NCBI GenBank assembly: GCA_016508695.1
Contig: VNKQ01000016.1
Location: forward strand, 806,001-870,000
Reading direction: 5' to 3'
DNA from: Hyphodiscus hymeniophilus
Lineage: Eukaryota > Ascomycota > Leotiomycetes > Helotiales > Hyphodiscaceae
DNA: 64,000 nt
The notes beneath the pieces were generated by a model, which worked only from the letters and a program-made list of their open reading frames with translations, ran no database searches and was not told the DNA's origin. Positions 11,336 through 22,307 of the stretch are shown piece by piece. Both the position numbers and the translations under genes were made by a program. How positions within the stretch are numbered: the stretch's first letter is position 1; every line of letters begins with the position of its first letter.

Positions 11336-12438
11336 GATTGCGATTTGATGGTTGCAATGGACAGATTCTGAGGTTGTTGGAGAGGGTGAAGGAGTTGCGG
11401 GCGAAATTTCAACGACGTAGTGCGTCTGGTCCCAACGTACCCCACCAAAGACATCCCACTAAAGACCCCTCTACAGCTGAATAAGCATTAGAGCACTGCG
11501 ATGAGTAAATTTCCATTTTGATTACTACTTTTACTAGATTCTGAGACGGAGTAACAGCGGTCATAGGTTTTATTGTCCTATTCATCCATATATTTATATT
11601 TCATCTCGTTCCCTCCTTTATTCTCGACTTCGTTGTCTGTGGCATTGTTGCTGGGTAACTCTCGTAGTTTCTCGGGCCCCCAACTTTCGCCCCTCTACAG
11701 CCGCAGGCCTTCCGCACCACCAAGACCAAGCATCCAGCCTGTCCTTTGTTCCTAGCGGATGAAGAAACACTCGGAGATTATCTTGCTGCATCATCCAGTG
11801 TTGCACTGTTCCTGATCCTCCCGCCACCCATCATCTACGAAGGATTGGCGCGCATATGATTTTCCTGAGGAGAAAAACCTCACCTGAAGACCTGGAGTGA
11901 CGAATGTTAATCCGCCCACGTGTTTCTGGCGCCCTGCCGGCTTATCATTCCGGATGTACCTTTGTACCTATCGTGGGCTTTGCGCGCTGTGTCCGATGTC
12001 AGCTTATTTATTAAAGCGGTTTGCCACCAAGGCACCGTCTACGGAGCACCAGCACCTTGCAGCAAGGCTGTGATTTATTGATAATCAACAACTTATTGGC
12101 ATTTATTGTCGCCTTTAGTATGCCGCGAGGAGTGTATTGCTGGGCATAATGTAACTTTAGAAGTAAACGTAAGTGCCTTGGCGTACGTTGGGGATTGAAG
12201 CAAGTCCTCGATTTAGCTTCACAACGACGATCTTAATCACTGTGATAATGCCATTGCGATGCTTTGAACGACCTCGCAAGTCATAATTATCTAAAACTAT
12301 CCAAGATACGGTCAGATATCCTCCATTGGATGCCACCAAACGTAATGCCCCAAGCAGCTGCCCTGCAGATATCTGCCCGCCCAAAAGACACCAAGCCTCC
12401 AACGCCGACTCCAAATATCAGCCCTAGGTATATATCTC
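11336..12438. other. Transketolase upstream region and bZIP downstream region
   Basis: About 1.1 kb lies between the transketolase start and the bZIP stop. It is pyrimidine-rich near 11570-11760, with alternating CT/TTC tracts like a housekeeping promoter or 5' leader. A CACGTG lies near 11918. No supported coding region is present. Confidence 0.45.
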
Positions 12439-13222
12439 CTACCCCTTGCGGTGGTGCTCTTCTCCATCTTCCTGATCAAAACAGAACGCGGACACGTCAA
12501 ACAGAAGAGGATCCAGGATCTCGACCTTCGACTCGTCCCACTCGCGATTACTGTGCCCATGATTCGAACCCGGATTGTACTCGCGTGTTGTATTCGAGGA
12601 CGAGCCCTCGAGTCGGGTATTCTCCTTCCGGAGCCGGTCCAGCTCCGACTTGACGCTCGAGTATTCGACCTGGAGGGAGTCGTATGATCGCGAGAGCTCG
12701 GAATGTCGACCCTCGAGCTCGCCAAGTCGTTGCTCGAGTTCTCTCATGTGCTTCTCCTTCCTGTCTCTGAACGCACGTTGGGAGGCTCGGTTCTGGGCGC
12801 GGCGGCGCTGATGTCGTTAGCTGCTTGTCTCGTGGGCGGATGTTGAATATACATACCGAATGTACGTGCGATGCCACGACTTTCTCGCTTCCGTTCTTCC
12901 TCCTTCTGCGATCATGGTCCTCGTACAGACCCTCTATATCCAGCTCAACCGGTATCAAGCCCATCGGCGTGGGATATTCCCCATTGTTGGGGTACTGCAT
13001 AGGGAAGGCAGGATATGGCAAGTACTGGTTCCCGGCATACAAGTTCTCATAACCCTGATAAAATGTCAGCGGAGGGTAGTGCCAGGACCTTTCGAGGCTT
13101 ACATTGAGAGGAGAGCTGGCCGAGGACTCGCTCGAGGTACCACCATCATATATTCCAGCGTTCATGTCTGTTGACATCATGGAATACTGGCTGTCTGTGT
13201 TGTCGTTGTATCCAGCGGACAT
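12439..13222 (-). CDS. bZIP transcription factor, Yap/AP-1-like
   Basis: The model is complement(join(12439..12807,12857..13054,13103..13222)), 228 aa. The third exon opens with the basic region RRRAQNRASQRAFRDR (residues 107-122), the Yap/Pap1-type NxxSQxxFR signature. A near-perfect leucine zipper follows: leucines spaced by seven from RELEQRLGELEG to LRKENTRL, with one Val in a heptad position. Residues 1-106 are Ser/Tyr/Pro-rich and presumably disordered. Introns are 48 and 49 nt; the 48-nt one has no in-frame stop but has a canonical donor, a GCTGAC branch site and a CAG acceptor. It probably acts in the nucleus as a DNA-binding dimer; its target process cannot be read from the sequence. 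It lacks the Cys-rich redox domains of Yap1. About 3.5 kb upstream carries no gene. Confidence 0.93.
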
Positions 13223-14420
13223 TGTGTATGTTTGAGGACAAGGCTATGTAGATCAAGGGAAGTGGACCGGACTATGGAAAGTCTTGTGGGGAGGTGACGC
13301 TTTAGATAAGATTCCGCTGCCGGCTTCTTGAGATGCAAAGTGGAATGATATCCGAGCTGGGCCTTTCAACGGGCTTTAAAAAAACAAAAAGGAATAGACG
13401 GGACCCCGATATACCTCTCGGTGGAAGATAGCCCAGTCGAGTGGAGAGCAGACGAAGGATTCTATTCGCCCCATGTCCCCCAAACTCACTGTGGCCGAGC
13501 ATTGCGGAATAGAATCTCGAGATCGCATCGTATAGACGAGACCGCATACCGCTTTAAAGTTCTCGAAGCCCACCTTGGGAGCGTGGACAGGCCAATCACC
13601 ATGGCAGCATCGTGCAGGAGGAGCGGTAAGACTTGACTTTTCAGACCCCGTCCCTCAGACACCAGGATTGACACTTGCTACCCAATTCTGCAAACAAAGG
13701 CTGCACCGGGCAAACGAAGCTCCCCAATCAGGGTCGGCGTGCGTGCGACCTGGGCATGTCTCCATCAACGTGGGCCACCAGGATCCGGGTGGAGGAGGTG
13801 TGCGAATTGCCCAGTCACAGTGGGAGGAGCGTGGGAAGGGTGTATTATCTAAGTGCACACAGCCAGAATTTGCTTGCTTACCTTACGCGGAGCTCAGACG
13901 CATCTTCTGCTGACTGCACCGTTTGGAGTGGTCGGTTACCGCGCTAGACCCAGAAGGGTCAGAGCCAGCACGCTGTTAGCCTGTATGGCATTTGGGCACA
14001 CGCCTCTATGCATGCTGACAGCCAGAAGGCCGTGCAGGGCGAAGAGCAGGGGAGGGGGTGGCATTTTTGGTTGGAGGGAAGCAGCTAGGCAGAGAAGGGA
14101 GAAGGGCATCTCGGAGTTACAATAGGATTACATTGAAAGGAAATTCTAGGTTTATATTGGGCCCCTTGCGTGGGTGACTTGATGACTTGTCCATGAACAG
14201 CCGCCACCACCACTCTCTTGTAGTATGGCTGCTCGTTTAACGGCCGCACTGTCGGCCGGTTGTTTTGGCCGGTTCTTTCGAAAAGGAGTTCCAAATAGCT
14301 ATAGGTACTGTACGAGTACCTACCTACGGAGTCCGGACTAGTAGACTAGTAGTCGACTCGTCTAGCAGCCCAGAGGAGGAGGAGGAGGGCTGGAAGACTT
14401 ACTTTCAAGCTACGCTAGAC

Positions 14421-14457
14421 TCTGCTCTGCTCTGCTCTGCTCTGCTCTGCTCTGCTC
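14421..14457. repeat. TCTGC pentanucleotide array, 7 copies
   Basis: Seven perfect head-to-tail TCTGC units followed by a partial unit. It lies in the gene-free region upstream of the bZIP gene. Confidence 0.95.
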
Positions 14458-15210
14458 GAACTTCGAAGGAATGGACGCCCGCCAGAAGATCCGCGCCCCC
14501 AAATCCCGTGTGCGGAATCCAGTGCCCACCGCATTGGGAAAGAAGCGAGCGAGACATCCAGACGCCAGGCGGCTCAAGAAGAGCGAGAAAACGTGCGGTT
14601 CGATAAACAATCAGGACTCGACTTCCCGACTCTTCACGGAGGATTTCTTCCATCGATGAATGTACGGGAAGCAGAAGACAACGAATAATAGTAAGACCCT
14701 GCCTCGTTGGAGAGAAAGTTGTTTCCCCTGTCCGACTGCCTGTATCAGAAGATCTCTTATCGTGAGTAAGGCAACAATGTGACCTGAGTTCGATCCCGTT
14801 TACCTTCCTAACTCACTAGAGAGTTGAATGTATCGGGGAGTGCCTGGACTTGAGAAATGGGAAGTGGAAAATTAAAACCAAAAATAAACATCGAAAATAA
14901 TAAATGGTAGCGGGAAACATGCACACTGCACAGACGTTGGAGAATCGGAGTGCCGAGGGCGCAAGGCTTGAATGCCAAGGATTCCAGAGTACCCAGAATA
15001 GGGCAAAGCAATTTCTGCGGAGATCAATAGGTATCCTGGGAAGTTCTTATTCTAAGGTACCGTATGGATGGATGTCTTCCAAACTTCCAATGCCAATCCC
15101 CAATCCCTAATCCCCAATCCACCATTACCCTTTTCGGACGCCGTGTTCCTCCTGGAGTCCTGGTGGTCCTGGTGGGGTCTGCCTTTGAAGCGAGAAATAG
15201 AAGACAAAGG

Positions 15211-15234
15211 AGAAGAAGAAGAAGAAGAAGAAGA
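15211..15234. repeat. AGA/GAA trinucleotide tract
   Basis: About eight uninterrupted AGA units in non-coding sequence upstream of the bZIP gene; an ordinary purine microsatellite. Confidence 0.9.
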
Positions 15235-16689
15235 CGTGAACCCTTCCTCCTAAGCCACCTTTGTTATCGCAATCCGCGGGGATCCAAACCACACAGTATT
15301 ATTTACACAGCATCGATAATCTGCAAGCAAGCAAGTCCTTCAACCCCTGGCGTTTCTATAGCTCGAACAAGCAAATCCGGAAGATGTTCCCAACCTCCCG
15401 ATGCACGACCTCGAAAAATTATGTCCTACCTTCCTCCGAGTCACGACCCCTCTGAGCCCTTGCGATTGAGAAGAGGTTGCGAACATCTTTATCCACCACT
15501 TTACCCGTCTCCCAAAGCGTATGGGTATTTTACCCGTCACATGAATTTGCAAGGCGGCAACTGTGGTTTTCTACACCAAGCAAAACAGACTCTGCCACGA
15601 CTCTCTGCATTCAGTGCATTGTTGTAGGATAAGACCCTTGATGACTACTGTACGCCGCGGCAGAAACACCATCGGACGGCAGAAGCGGGGTTGGAGGGAA
15701 AGGTGAGAGTAGAGGTTAGCCGAGTCGAGGCAAAGAACTGGACCAGTGGACGGGGGACTCGCGAGAGTTTCCATCCGTACTACTCAGGCACGATGGTAGC
15801 CAGACGCTGGGAAGACACTCCAGCACTCCAACACTCTCCTCGAGCCTCGTTACTGGACCAGATCAGGCGAATCCTGTACGATTATCTGGTGCGAGACGCC
15901 CCATCCCACCTGCTGGACACCACCATGCTCTCACCCTTCAGCGGCGTCCCAGAGAACCGTTCAGAGACTGCGTACCGTTTCTTAGACGCCACGAATCGAA
16001 CAAAGGGTTTGCTCTCGTATCTTGGTACGCTATCCGTGGCAACGGCTACCCTTCCCTATCTCCCGTTTTTAGACAGTGCTTGGCCCTTGGGTCCTGGGAT
16101 ACGCACGTCGATAAATATGCACCATGCTCCGAGGTTGGATGACTGATCGAGATGCTGCGTATGTAACGTTTTGCAAGGAGTGGATAGGTGGGTTTCTAAC
16201 ATGTATCGAACACTCTAACTCCTCCAACTGGAGTTGAATCAACCTTTGGCCACCCGGCTGCCAACGGTTCGAGGACGATCCTGCACCGTCAATCACGCAC
16301 GGGCTCTGCACAGTCAAAAAAGAACCCGCATGGGAGGCTAGGCTAGGGATGATAACAGAAATGACCTGATACATGCATGCGCTGCACACGGTGGCACATC
16401 ATTTGGAAGGAGGCTCGGATACCTTGGCGGCCATGTGAAGGTCAACCGGAAATCGAATCCCGCTCTTTCGATGACTGTTACCGCTTGAAAACAACAGTTT
16501 TCCTGTGAAAAATAAGAAAACTGGTGGAGTGCGTCACGGTGAAGACCATTACTATTTACAGCTTGGTCGCTTCTTGTTCAATAGGCTGCATTATCTTCCT
16601 CGTCAGAGCGATAAGCGACTCCAACGACATGGCATGGTAGGGAGGCTTCCATGCACAAGAAATTTCATCGAGAAGGTAATTCGTCACTT

Positions 16690-17689
16690 CTAATGGGATC
16701 CTTCCGGCTTGAAACCGTTCTTTTCTCCAACTGCCAGCACCAGCAAATCAGTAACTCTCCATTACGAACAGACGTTTTGGGATCGGGATAACTCACCGTC
16801 CAATGCCACTAGACTGCGGGGTAAGTAAGGAGTTAGTATTACCTCTTCTGGATGATCCGAGGAAGGGGCTAGGCTAAGATGTCGAAGCTGGAGACACGGG
16901 AATACTTACAATCTACTCACACAGTTGTACGAAGCCACCTATCGATCAAGCCTGAATTAGCATGTGTTCGAAACTGTGATACCCTAACCACGAAAGGGAA
17001 ATGGATGCGTTCGGATCGTGCATGAAGAACAGTAACCATCTATCCCTAGCACCGATTATCCAGTGCTTGAATGCAAAGAACGATTGAGACCCTGCTCTAG
17101 ATGATCCTGTCCAGATCCATCTCTTTGAAATGACCGTGATCCCTGCCGTAAATCTCCGCAACCACAGCCTCCCGACGTAAGATGATGGACGACTCACCGT
17201 AGCCGTAACCTCCACGATCTCCTGCTGCGAGAAGTGCTCCTTCAGAGCATCGAAGACCTCCTGCTTGACCGCCACATCCCTGGTCATGGCATCCGCATAG
17301 CGAACCACCGCCCACTGCTTCTCGCTCAAGTCGGACGCCCCCTTCTCGGGCTTCGGATGCCTCTGCTCCAACAGCTTCAGTCCTCCCTCGCTGACGCCGC
17401 CAGCCTTCGCCAGCGGCGCGTGGTGCGCCCACTCGTACCAGGCCTCGTTGAGCACGGCGACCCGGCAGATGGCGATCTCCCTCACGTCGTCGCTCAGGCT
17501 CGTCCTGGTGCGAATGGCGCCGAGGAAGCTGTTCCAGCCGTCTGCGACGGCGGGCGAGTGCAGCAGCGTGAGGTCGAGCGGTTGCAGTGGCCGCGGGGCA
17601 CGTCGCGCGCGGACGCGGGCCACGATTGCTGAGTCTTCGGGGTCCGTGAAGGCGTTGGAATCGCTCGCATCGACGTATGGGAGACGCAT
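16690..17689 (-). CDS. Carboxymuconolactone decarboxylase (CMD/AhpD)-like protein
   Basis: The model is complement(join(16690..16730,16797..16813,16910..16938,17198..17689)), 192 aa. Exon 1 (164 codons) starts MRLPYVDASD and carries the CMD core CRVAVLNEAWYEWAHH. The conserved C-terminus VASYNCVSRFLVALDVGEKNG is split over three small exons of 29, 17 and 41 nt. Introns are 259, 96 and 66 nt. Donors are GTGAGT, GTAAGT and GTGAGT; acceptors are GATAG, CGCAG and GGCAG; all phases fit. A simple frame scan therefore ends the gene far too early and in the wrong frame. CMD-like proteins include gamma-carboxymuconolactone decarboxylases and AhpD-type peroxidase partners. No CxxC pair is seen in the core, so a peroxidase role is unlikely. 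Substrate unknown. Confidence 0.88.
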
Positions 17690-18613
17690 GATGGCGGGCG
17701 GCTGAGACGTGGACTGGCTGCTCAATCTTACTAAGGGCTTCCCTGGACGTGAGCGTGATCCGTGTTCGTCGATATGTGTAGGTATGCAGCAAGACGCAGC
17801 AGCTCGTCTTTTGGTTGGAGAAGTAGACCTCTGGGGTGCGGGGTCTGGGCTTGGACAGTCAGCGGGGTATTTCTGTATGGATGACTGTAGCCAGATGAGG
17901 TGAGTTGCGGTGGTTTAAGTAGCTCGCAATTCGGTGGATCATGGATGAACATTTTGCCAGGATACTCCCACTTGCCGAATGGCTGCCGGCGCCGAATCGT
18001 GCATGGAGTGCATGGAGAGGAGTTTCTTTTCTAAGATGATGGTGTAGTGCCAGGCGAGTGGGATGCTTAGAAGATATCATGTAATTAGTAATTGAAGATG
18101 AAGATCCTCAGCGATCTTCTTTTGCTGCATTAGTCATGCAAAGGACCTGCAATGCTAATGCTGTTCAAGAATTTTCAAAAACTTCAATATATTCAATAGC
18201 TCAGAAACGTTGGCCTACACGGGTGTAAGGAACAAACGATAACAGAAGTAAGAGCCAATATCGCCCATCCTCCGTGGAGAAGTCTCACAGTTCCACTCAA
18301 TAACCATTATTCATGCCCAGGAAATGCCATAAATGCAAACAATGGAAATGCTACCTGCATAAAGTACACGGCCATGCTGCCCTAACATCGAGCATCTTCA
18401 CCTCTATGCTCTAAAAACGCCGGATTCGAGACCAGCAACAATACCATACACATATTTTCAGCCATGGAAAGTCCCTCCGAAGTCTCCCCAAGCTAATCCC
18501 CTAAGACGTCCAATAATTCCGTTCCATCACCAGCCAATCACAGATGTTCGCAGCGGAGGATGTGCGCGCAGCATATTGTCTCTAGGCCCTCCCCGTTTTT
18601 CGATGGAGCCCGC
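17690..18613. other. Intergenic region between CMD-like and V-ATPase subunit c genes
   Basis: This 924-bp stretch contains the CMD-like promoter and the 3' end of the V-ATPase gene. No supported gene, repeat or RNA is recognised. Confidence 0.45.
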
Positions 18614-19469
18614 TTAACATGAGACGTCCAAGCTGGCTTTTGAGTTCATCAGAAGAGCGACGATCAAGCCGTAAAGACCTGTATTCTGTCAGCATATATT
18701 TCTAGCCATGTTTGCATCGGTATGGACCCATACCTAAGACTTCAGCAAAAATGAGAATGAGAATCATTCCAACGAAGAGTCTAGGCTGTTGTGCGGTACC
18801 CCTCACACCAGCATCACCGACGATACCAATAGCGAAACCAGCAGCCAAACCAGCCAGACCGACACTGAGACCAGCACCGAGTTGAATGAAGCCAGTGTAG
18901 AGGGGTAGTTGTTGCTTGAGTCCATCGGAGATAAGGACAGACACGACCAAGCCGTAGATACCGATAATACCGGCCATAATGACGGGTACAATGTCTATGT
19001 CAAATATCAGCTCTGCTATCTGTTGAATAACAGCGTGTATTGCTAAACATACTCTTCACAATCAAGTCCGGTCGGAGAACACCCATTGCGCAGATTCCAA
19101 CACCAGACTTGGCGGTTCCATATGCAGCACCGAAGCAGGTGAATACAATGGCGGATGTGCAGCCCATCGCACCAAAGAATGGCTGTATATTTAATGTCAG
19201 TCTGCTGAGTCTTTGACAGTGTCGAATCGATTTCTTCAAGGTGGCTTGAACGATCTATCAGGAAGAGAGGCTCGACAGAGCATGGGGATACTGACTGCAT
19301 ACACCGGGCTACAAGGAAAACAGTCAGCAAATGTAGAACAATAAGCTATCAGTTGATACAGCGCGGACCAGACTCGACTTTGCGATGAAGCTTATCCGAT
19401 ACCAATGACCAAGGTAGGGGGCAATGGCTGAAAAACTCACCAATTGACATAGTTGATGGCGTCAGACAT
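18614..19469 (-). CDS. VMA3: V-type proton ATPase 16-kDa proteolipid subunit c
   Basis: The model is complement(join(18614..18678,18734..18994,19053..19182,19296..19308,19441..19469)), 165 aa. It is the ring-forming proteolipid of the vacuolar H+-ATPase V0 sector, with four transmembrane helices. CPVYAPFFGAMGC near the N-terminus is typical of subunit c rather than c' or c''. The essential proton-carrying glutamate is Glu142 in LIFAEVLGLYG. Exon 2 is only 13 nt (19296-19308) between a CTTGTAG acceptor and a GTCAGT donor; it encodes the junction C-P-V-Y-A, so it is needed to restore a fully conserved sequence. It is divergent from SNU13 across 441 bp. Confidence 0.96.
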
Positions 19470-19910
19470 CTTGACTGGACCCTAGAGCTGTGATCGGAGG
19501 AGCTGAGCTGTTTTAAGGCTTGACAAAGCTTGATGATTGACAGTTGAGGCGAGTCGTGATGAAATCGAGATGGGTGTCGTTGTGATGGAGGTTCTACGAA
19601 GAAGGCAGAGTCGAAGGCGTGGTCGGTTAGGTCATAGCTTCGAGCCAATCAAACGTTAGTTCCAAAATGTCATATTTTCTGGACTTTGAATCGGCTTTTT
19701 TTTAAGACTCAAATTTTAGAAGTTCACCACAACGACAGCATCTCACAATTCATCCAGGGCGAGCCAACGCAAGGAACCCTGCTGGAACAATCCTTACGCC
19801 CAATCTCTGCGACCCCTATCAAAAACCCCTCAACGTAAGCTTCCAACGGGACCTTTTCTCTCCTGCGAAACTAAGCTGACTCGACTTCAGAAAAATCCAA
19901 AATCATTTAA
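19470..19910. promoter_or_regulatory. Bidirectional promoter between VMA3 and SNU13
   Basis: A 441-bp region separates the two divergent starts. The SNU13 side ends with CTGACTCGACTTCAG about 30 bp before its ATG, which resembles a branch site plus acceptor and suggests a 5' UTR intron. No TATA box is obvious. Confidence 0.45.
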
Positions 19911-20352
19911 ATGGCAGACGAACAGAACGGATCCGCAGCTTGGCCAGTTGCAGATGCAGGTGAGCTTGTTTCGTCTCTTCAAAACAACAGAAGTACTGAC
20001 TGCTTCTCCCACAGCTCTTACCCAAGAGATTCTCGATATTGTCCAACAAGCCTCTCACTATCGCCAATTGAAGAAAGGTGCCAACGAAGCGACGAAGACC
20101 TTGAATCGAGGTATCTCCGAGATCATCATCCTCGCAGCCGATACTGCTCCGCTTGCGATTCTTCTCCATCTTCCACTCTTGTGTGAAGACAAGAACGTCG
20201 CCTATGTCTATGTCCCGAGCAAGACGGCACTTGGACGAGCTTGCGGTGTCTCTCGCGCTGTTATTGCTGCATCAATCACTACAAATGAGGCCAGTGATCT
20301 CATGAACCAGATCCGCACTTTGAAGGACAAGGTCGAGAGACTCATGATCTAA
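19911..20352 (+). CDS. SNU13: Snu13/NHP2-like 15.5K RNA-binding protein
   Basis: The model is join(19911..19959,20015..20352), 128 aa, with one 55-nt intron (G|GTGAGC...CACAG|CT). It is a member of the L7Ae/Nhp2/Snu13 family that binds kink-turn RNA in the U4 snRNA and in box C/D snoRNPs. Motifs visible include KKGANEATKTLNRG, IIILAADTAPLAILLHLP and VPSKTALGRACGVSR, which contact the k-turn. Length and sequence fit Snu13 rather than Nhp2, which has a longer basic N-terminus. Its position opposite VMA3 suggests constitutive expression. Confidence 0.96.
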
Positions 20353-20947
20353 GGGCCTAAGTTCATAGGAACTCATTTAGGTGGTGATTTGGTTTTGCTG
20401 GCGTACGACGGAGGGTGTACAATGCGATTTTATGGATCGGGCAGTCCTATAGTGAGAATAGCACCGAACATTATAGAAAAATGTCAAACCGCAAGCCTCA
20501 TCGGTCCTCCCAGGTACTTAAAGCATTTGTATGAAGCTTAGCCTGTGCTTCCAAGGTACCAGTGGCTGTATACTATACAACAACACGAATGGCTGTGATG
20601 GTCGAATCAGCTTTAGCCCCACCGCTTTGTACAATTGACTTGATTATGAATGAGATTTCCTTGGAGCTGGGGACTTACTTGACCGTCGGTGTCCATTTCG
20701 TAGCTATGTCAGTTATCCCAAGATAGCTATATCAAATCTACACCGTAAAAGACTACACTTTGCACAAGTATATGGATACGAAGAGGAAAGACCTGATAAC
20801 AATCTCAGCCGCAAGATACTTCCAGGGTTTGTTAAACAGTTCCTCATCACATGAAAATCCGCGCTAAGAAGCGAGAAAGAAATATTCTTACGTTTCGAAG
20901 ACAAACTTATCACAAACTTACTTAGATTTCACAGCCACAACCTGAAG
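20353..20947. other. Intergenic spacer
   Basis: 595 bp between SNU13 and the Bmt6-like gene in tandem orientation. It is AT-rich near 20500-20930. No gene or repeat recognised. Confidence 0.45.
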
Positions 20948-22138
20948 ATGGGAAAGAATGGCAAGTTTGGAAAAGACTACGGCAAAGTCGTCGGTAAAGA
21001 TTCGAAGTCTAGACCTGGATGGAAAGGCCCAGGTTTCGTTAAGAAAGCAGATCCTCCCAGGCCAAAACCACCAACAGCAGAAACTAGTGATACAGCTGCA
21101 GTCCAACTTCTGCCCCTCGACTTGCAGCAACTACTCCTTAATGTTTTCAGAGATTCATTCTCTGACGTTCTGACATCCGATACTCTCCAATCTTTACTGC
21201 AGAGTGTAAAAGCAGCCCTATACGAAAGGGACTTCACACGTGCATTCGGCAAGGAAGACAATCTTGAGGCTTACTCGGCTCGATGGAGTCCAGGCAGAGC
21301 GCTTTGTTACACGGCCATTCTGGTTGACTTGCGGAAGCACTTAGCCAAAATTACGTTGCAAGGAAACGCTGATTCTCCCAATTCTCTCACTGGCACGTTA
21401 CGTGTCGCTTCCTTCGGTGGCGGCGCCGCAGAAGTTGTTGCATTCGGTGGACTTATACGGCACCTGCAAGGAACAATCTCCAAGGACGATCCGGAGGTTG
21501 CATCTGACATTGTCGAAGGGCTGTCGAGCTTGAGCGTCTCGGACCGGGGTACGAAGATCGATCTGCACCTACTAGATACAGCTGCATGGGGAAACGTTGT
21601 GGACAAGCTCTACCGGGGTCTTATATCTCCGCCACCATTGTCAAAGTACGCAAGTACTTCCGCCAAGGAATCAAACATCTCGCTCATCTCCGACGGAAGT
21701 ATGAGCATGACATATCACTTGAAGGATGTGCTGGCGTTAAATTCGAATCTGCTCTCAGACCTCCTTGGGCAACAACCAATGCTCCTCACCCTTCTTTTCA
21801 CACTCAACGAACTATATACAGCATCAATCGCGAAAACGACTGAGTTTCTTCTCAATCTGACCCTAGCCAGCAAACCCGGCACGTTGCTACTAGTTGTAGA
21901 TAGCCCTGGTAGCTACTCCGAAACGATTGTTGGATCCGAAGCAAAGAAGTATCCCATGAAGTGGCTGCTTGATCATACCTTGCTGGAAACAGATAAAAGT
22001 AGAGGTGATGAGACTGACGCCAGCTGGCAGAAAGTTATCTCCGAAGATTCTCAATGGTTCAGGCTTCCTGAAGGCCTCCGCTATCCCATCTCGTTGGAGA
22101 ACATGCGCTACCAGATTCATCTATACAGACGAGTATGA
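20948..22138 (+). CDS. BMT6: 25S rRNA (uridine-N3) methyltransferase, Bmt6-like
   Basis: A single-exon frame of 396 aa starts MGKNGKFGKDYGK. The basic N-terminus (1-45) is typical of nucleolar RNA enzymes. The SAM-binding motif I is LRVASFGGGAAEVVAF at residues 151-166. Later Rossmann elements include LTLLFTLNELYTASIAKTTEFL and LLLVVDSPGSYSE. The size and the GGGAAEVVAF/DSPGSYSE pair match the fungal family of the yeast 25S rRNA m3U2843 methyltransferase (Bmt6). It converges on the F-box-like gene with 169 bp between the stops. Confidence 0.85.
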   Translation: MGKNGKFGKDYGKVVGKDSKSRPGWKGPGFVKKADPPRPKPPTAETSDTAAVQLLPLDLQQLLLNVFRDSFSDVLTSDTLQSLLQSVKAALYERDFTRAFGKEDNLEAYSARWSPGRALCYTAILVDLRKHLAKITLQGNADSPNSLTGTLRVASFGGGAAEVVAFGGLIRHLQGTISKDDPEVASDIVEGLSSLSVSDRGTKIDLHLLDTAAWGNVVDKLYRGLISPPPLSKYASTSAKESNISLISDGSMSMTYHLKDVLALNSNLLSDLLGQQPMLLTLLFTLNELYTASIAKTTEFLLNLTLASKPGTLLLVVDSPGSYSETIVGSEAKKYPMKWLLDHTLLETDKSRGDETDASWQKVISEDSQWFRLPEGLRYPISLENMRYQIHLYRRV

Positions 22139-22307
22139 CACACCAGATCTGTCTCGAGACAACGAAATACGCGAAGTGAAACTTCGGTCATCATTCACGT
22201 TGCATCAAGAAGCAAATAGTTCTGTGGCATCAGAAGATTCATTATTCGTGACTGATTACAATGTATTTCATGACAATCCGACAAAATTGCCGTTACGAAG
22301 CCAGCCT

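Larger units (their letters stand above)
13223..16689. other. Long gene-free region upstream of the bZIP gene
   Basis: About 3.5 kb contains only short, low-complexity or overlapping open frames without recognisable domains. It includes a TCTGC pentamer array (14421-14457), a GAA/AGA tract (15211-15234) and a short AATCCC(C/T) array (about 15092-15120). It could be a long promoter and 5' leader of the bZIP gene, the site of an unannotated non-coding transcript, or simply spacer. Nothing here supports a protein gene. Confidence 0.4.

Noticed and set aside
12550..12570. GATTCGAACCC, a tRNA B-box-like string
   Set aside because: It lies inside the bZIP coding region and there is no A box or acceptor stem around it.
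15691..16146. 151-aa open frame upstream of the bZIP gene
   Set aside because: No domain, odd composition, repeat-rich neighbourhood and no splice or promoter support; likely chance.
17142..17197. Possible disrupted CMD gene lacking its conserved C-terminus
   Set aside because: Initially suspected, then resolved: the conserved block YNCVSRF/LVALDVGE is present at 16690-16938 behind a 259-nt intron.
17097..17792. Open frame overlapping the CMD-like gene on the same strand, ending …MDLDRII
   Set aside because: It is another reading frame of the CMD exon. The real C-terminus was found in downstream exons with good splice sites and family conservation.
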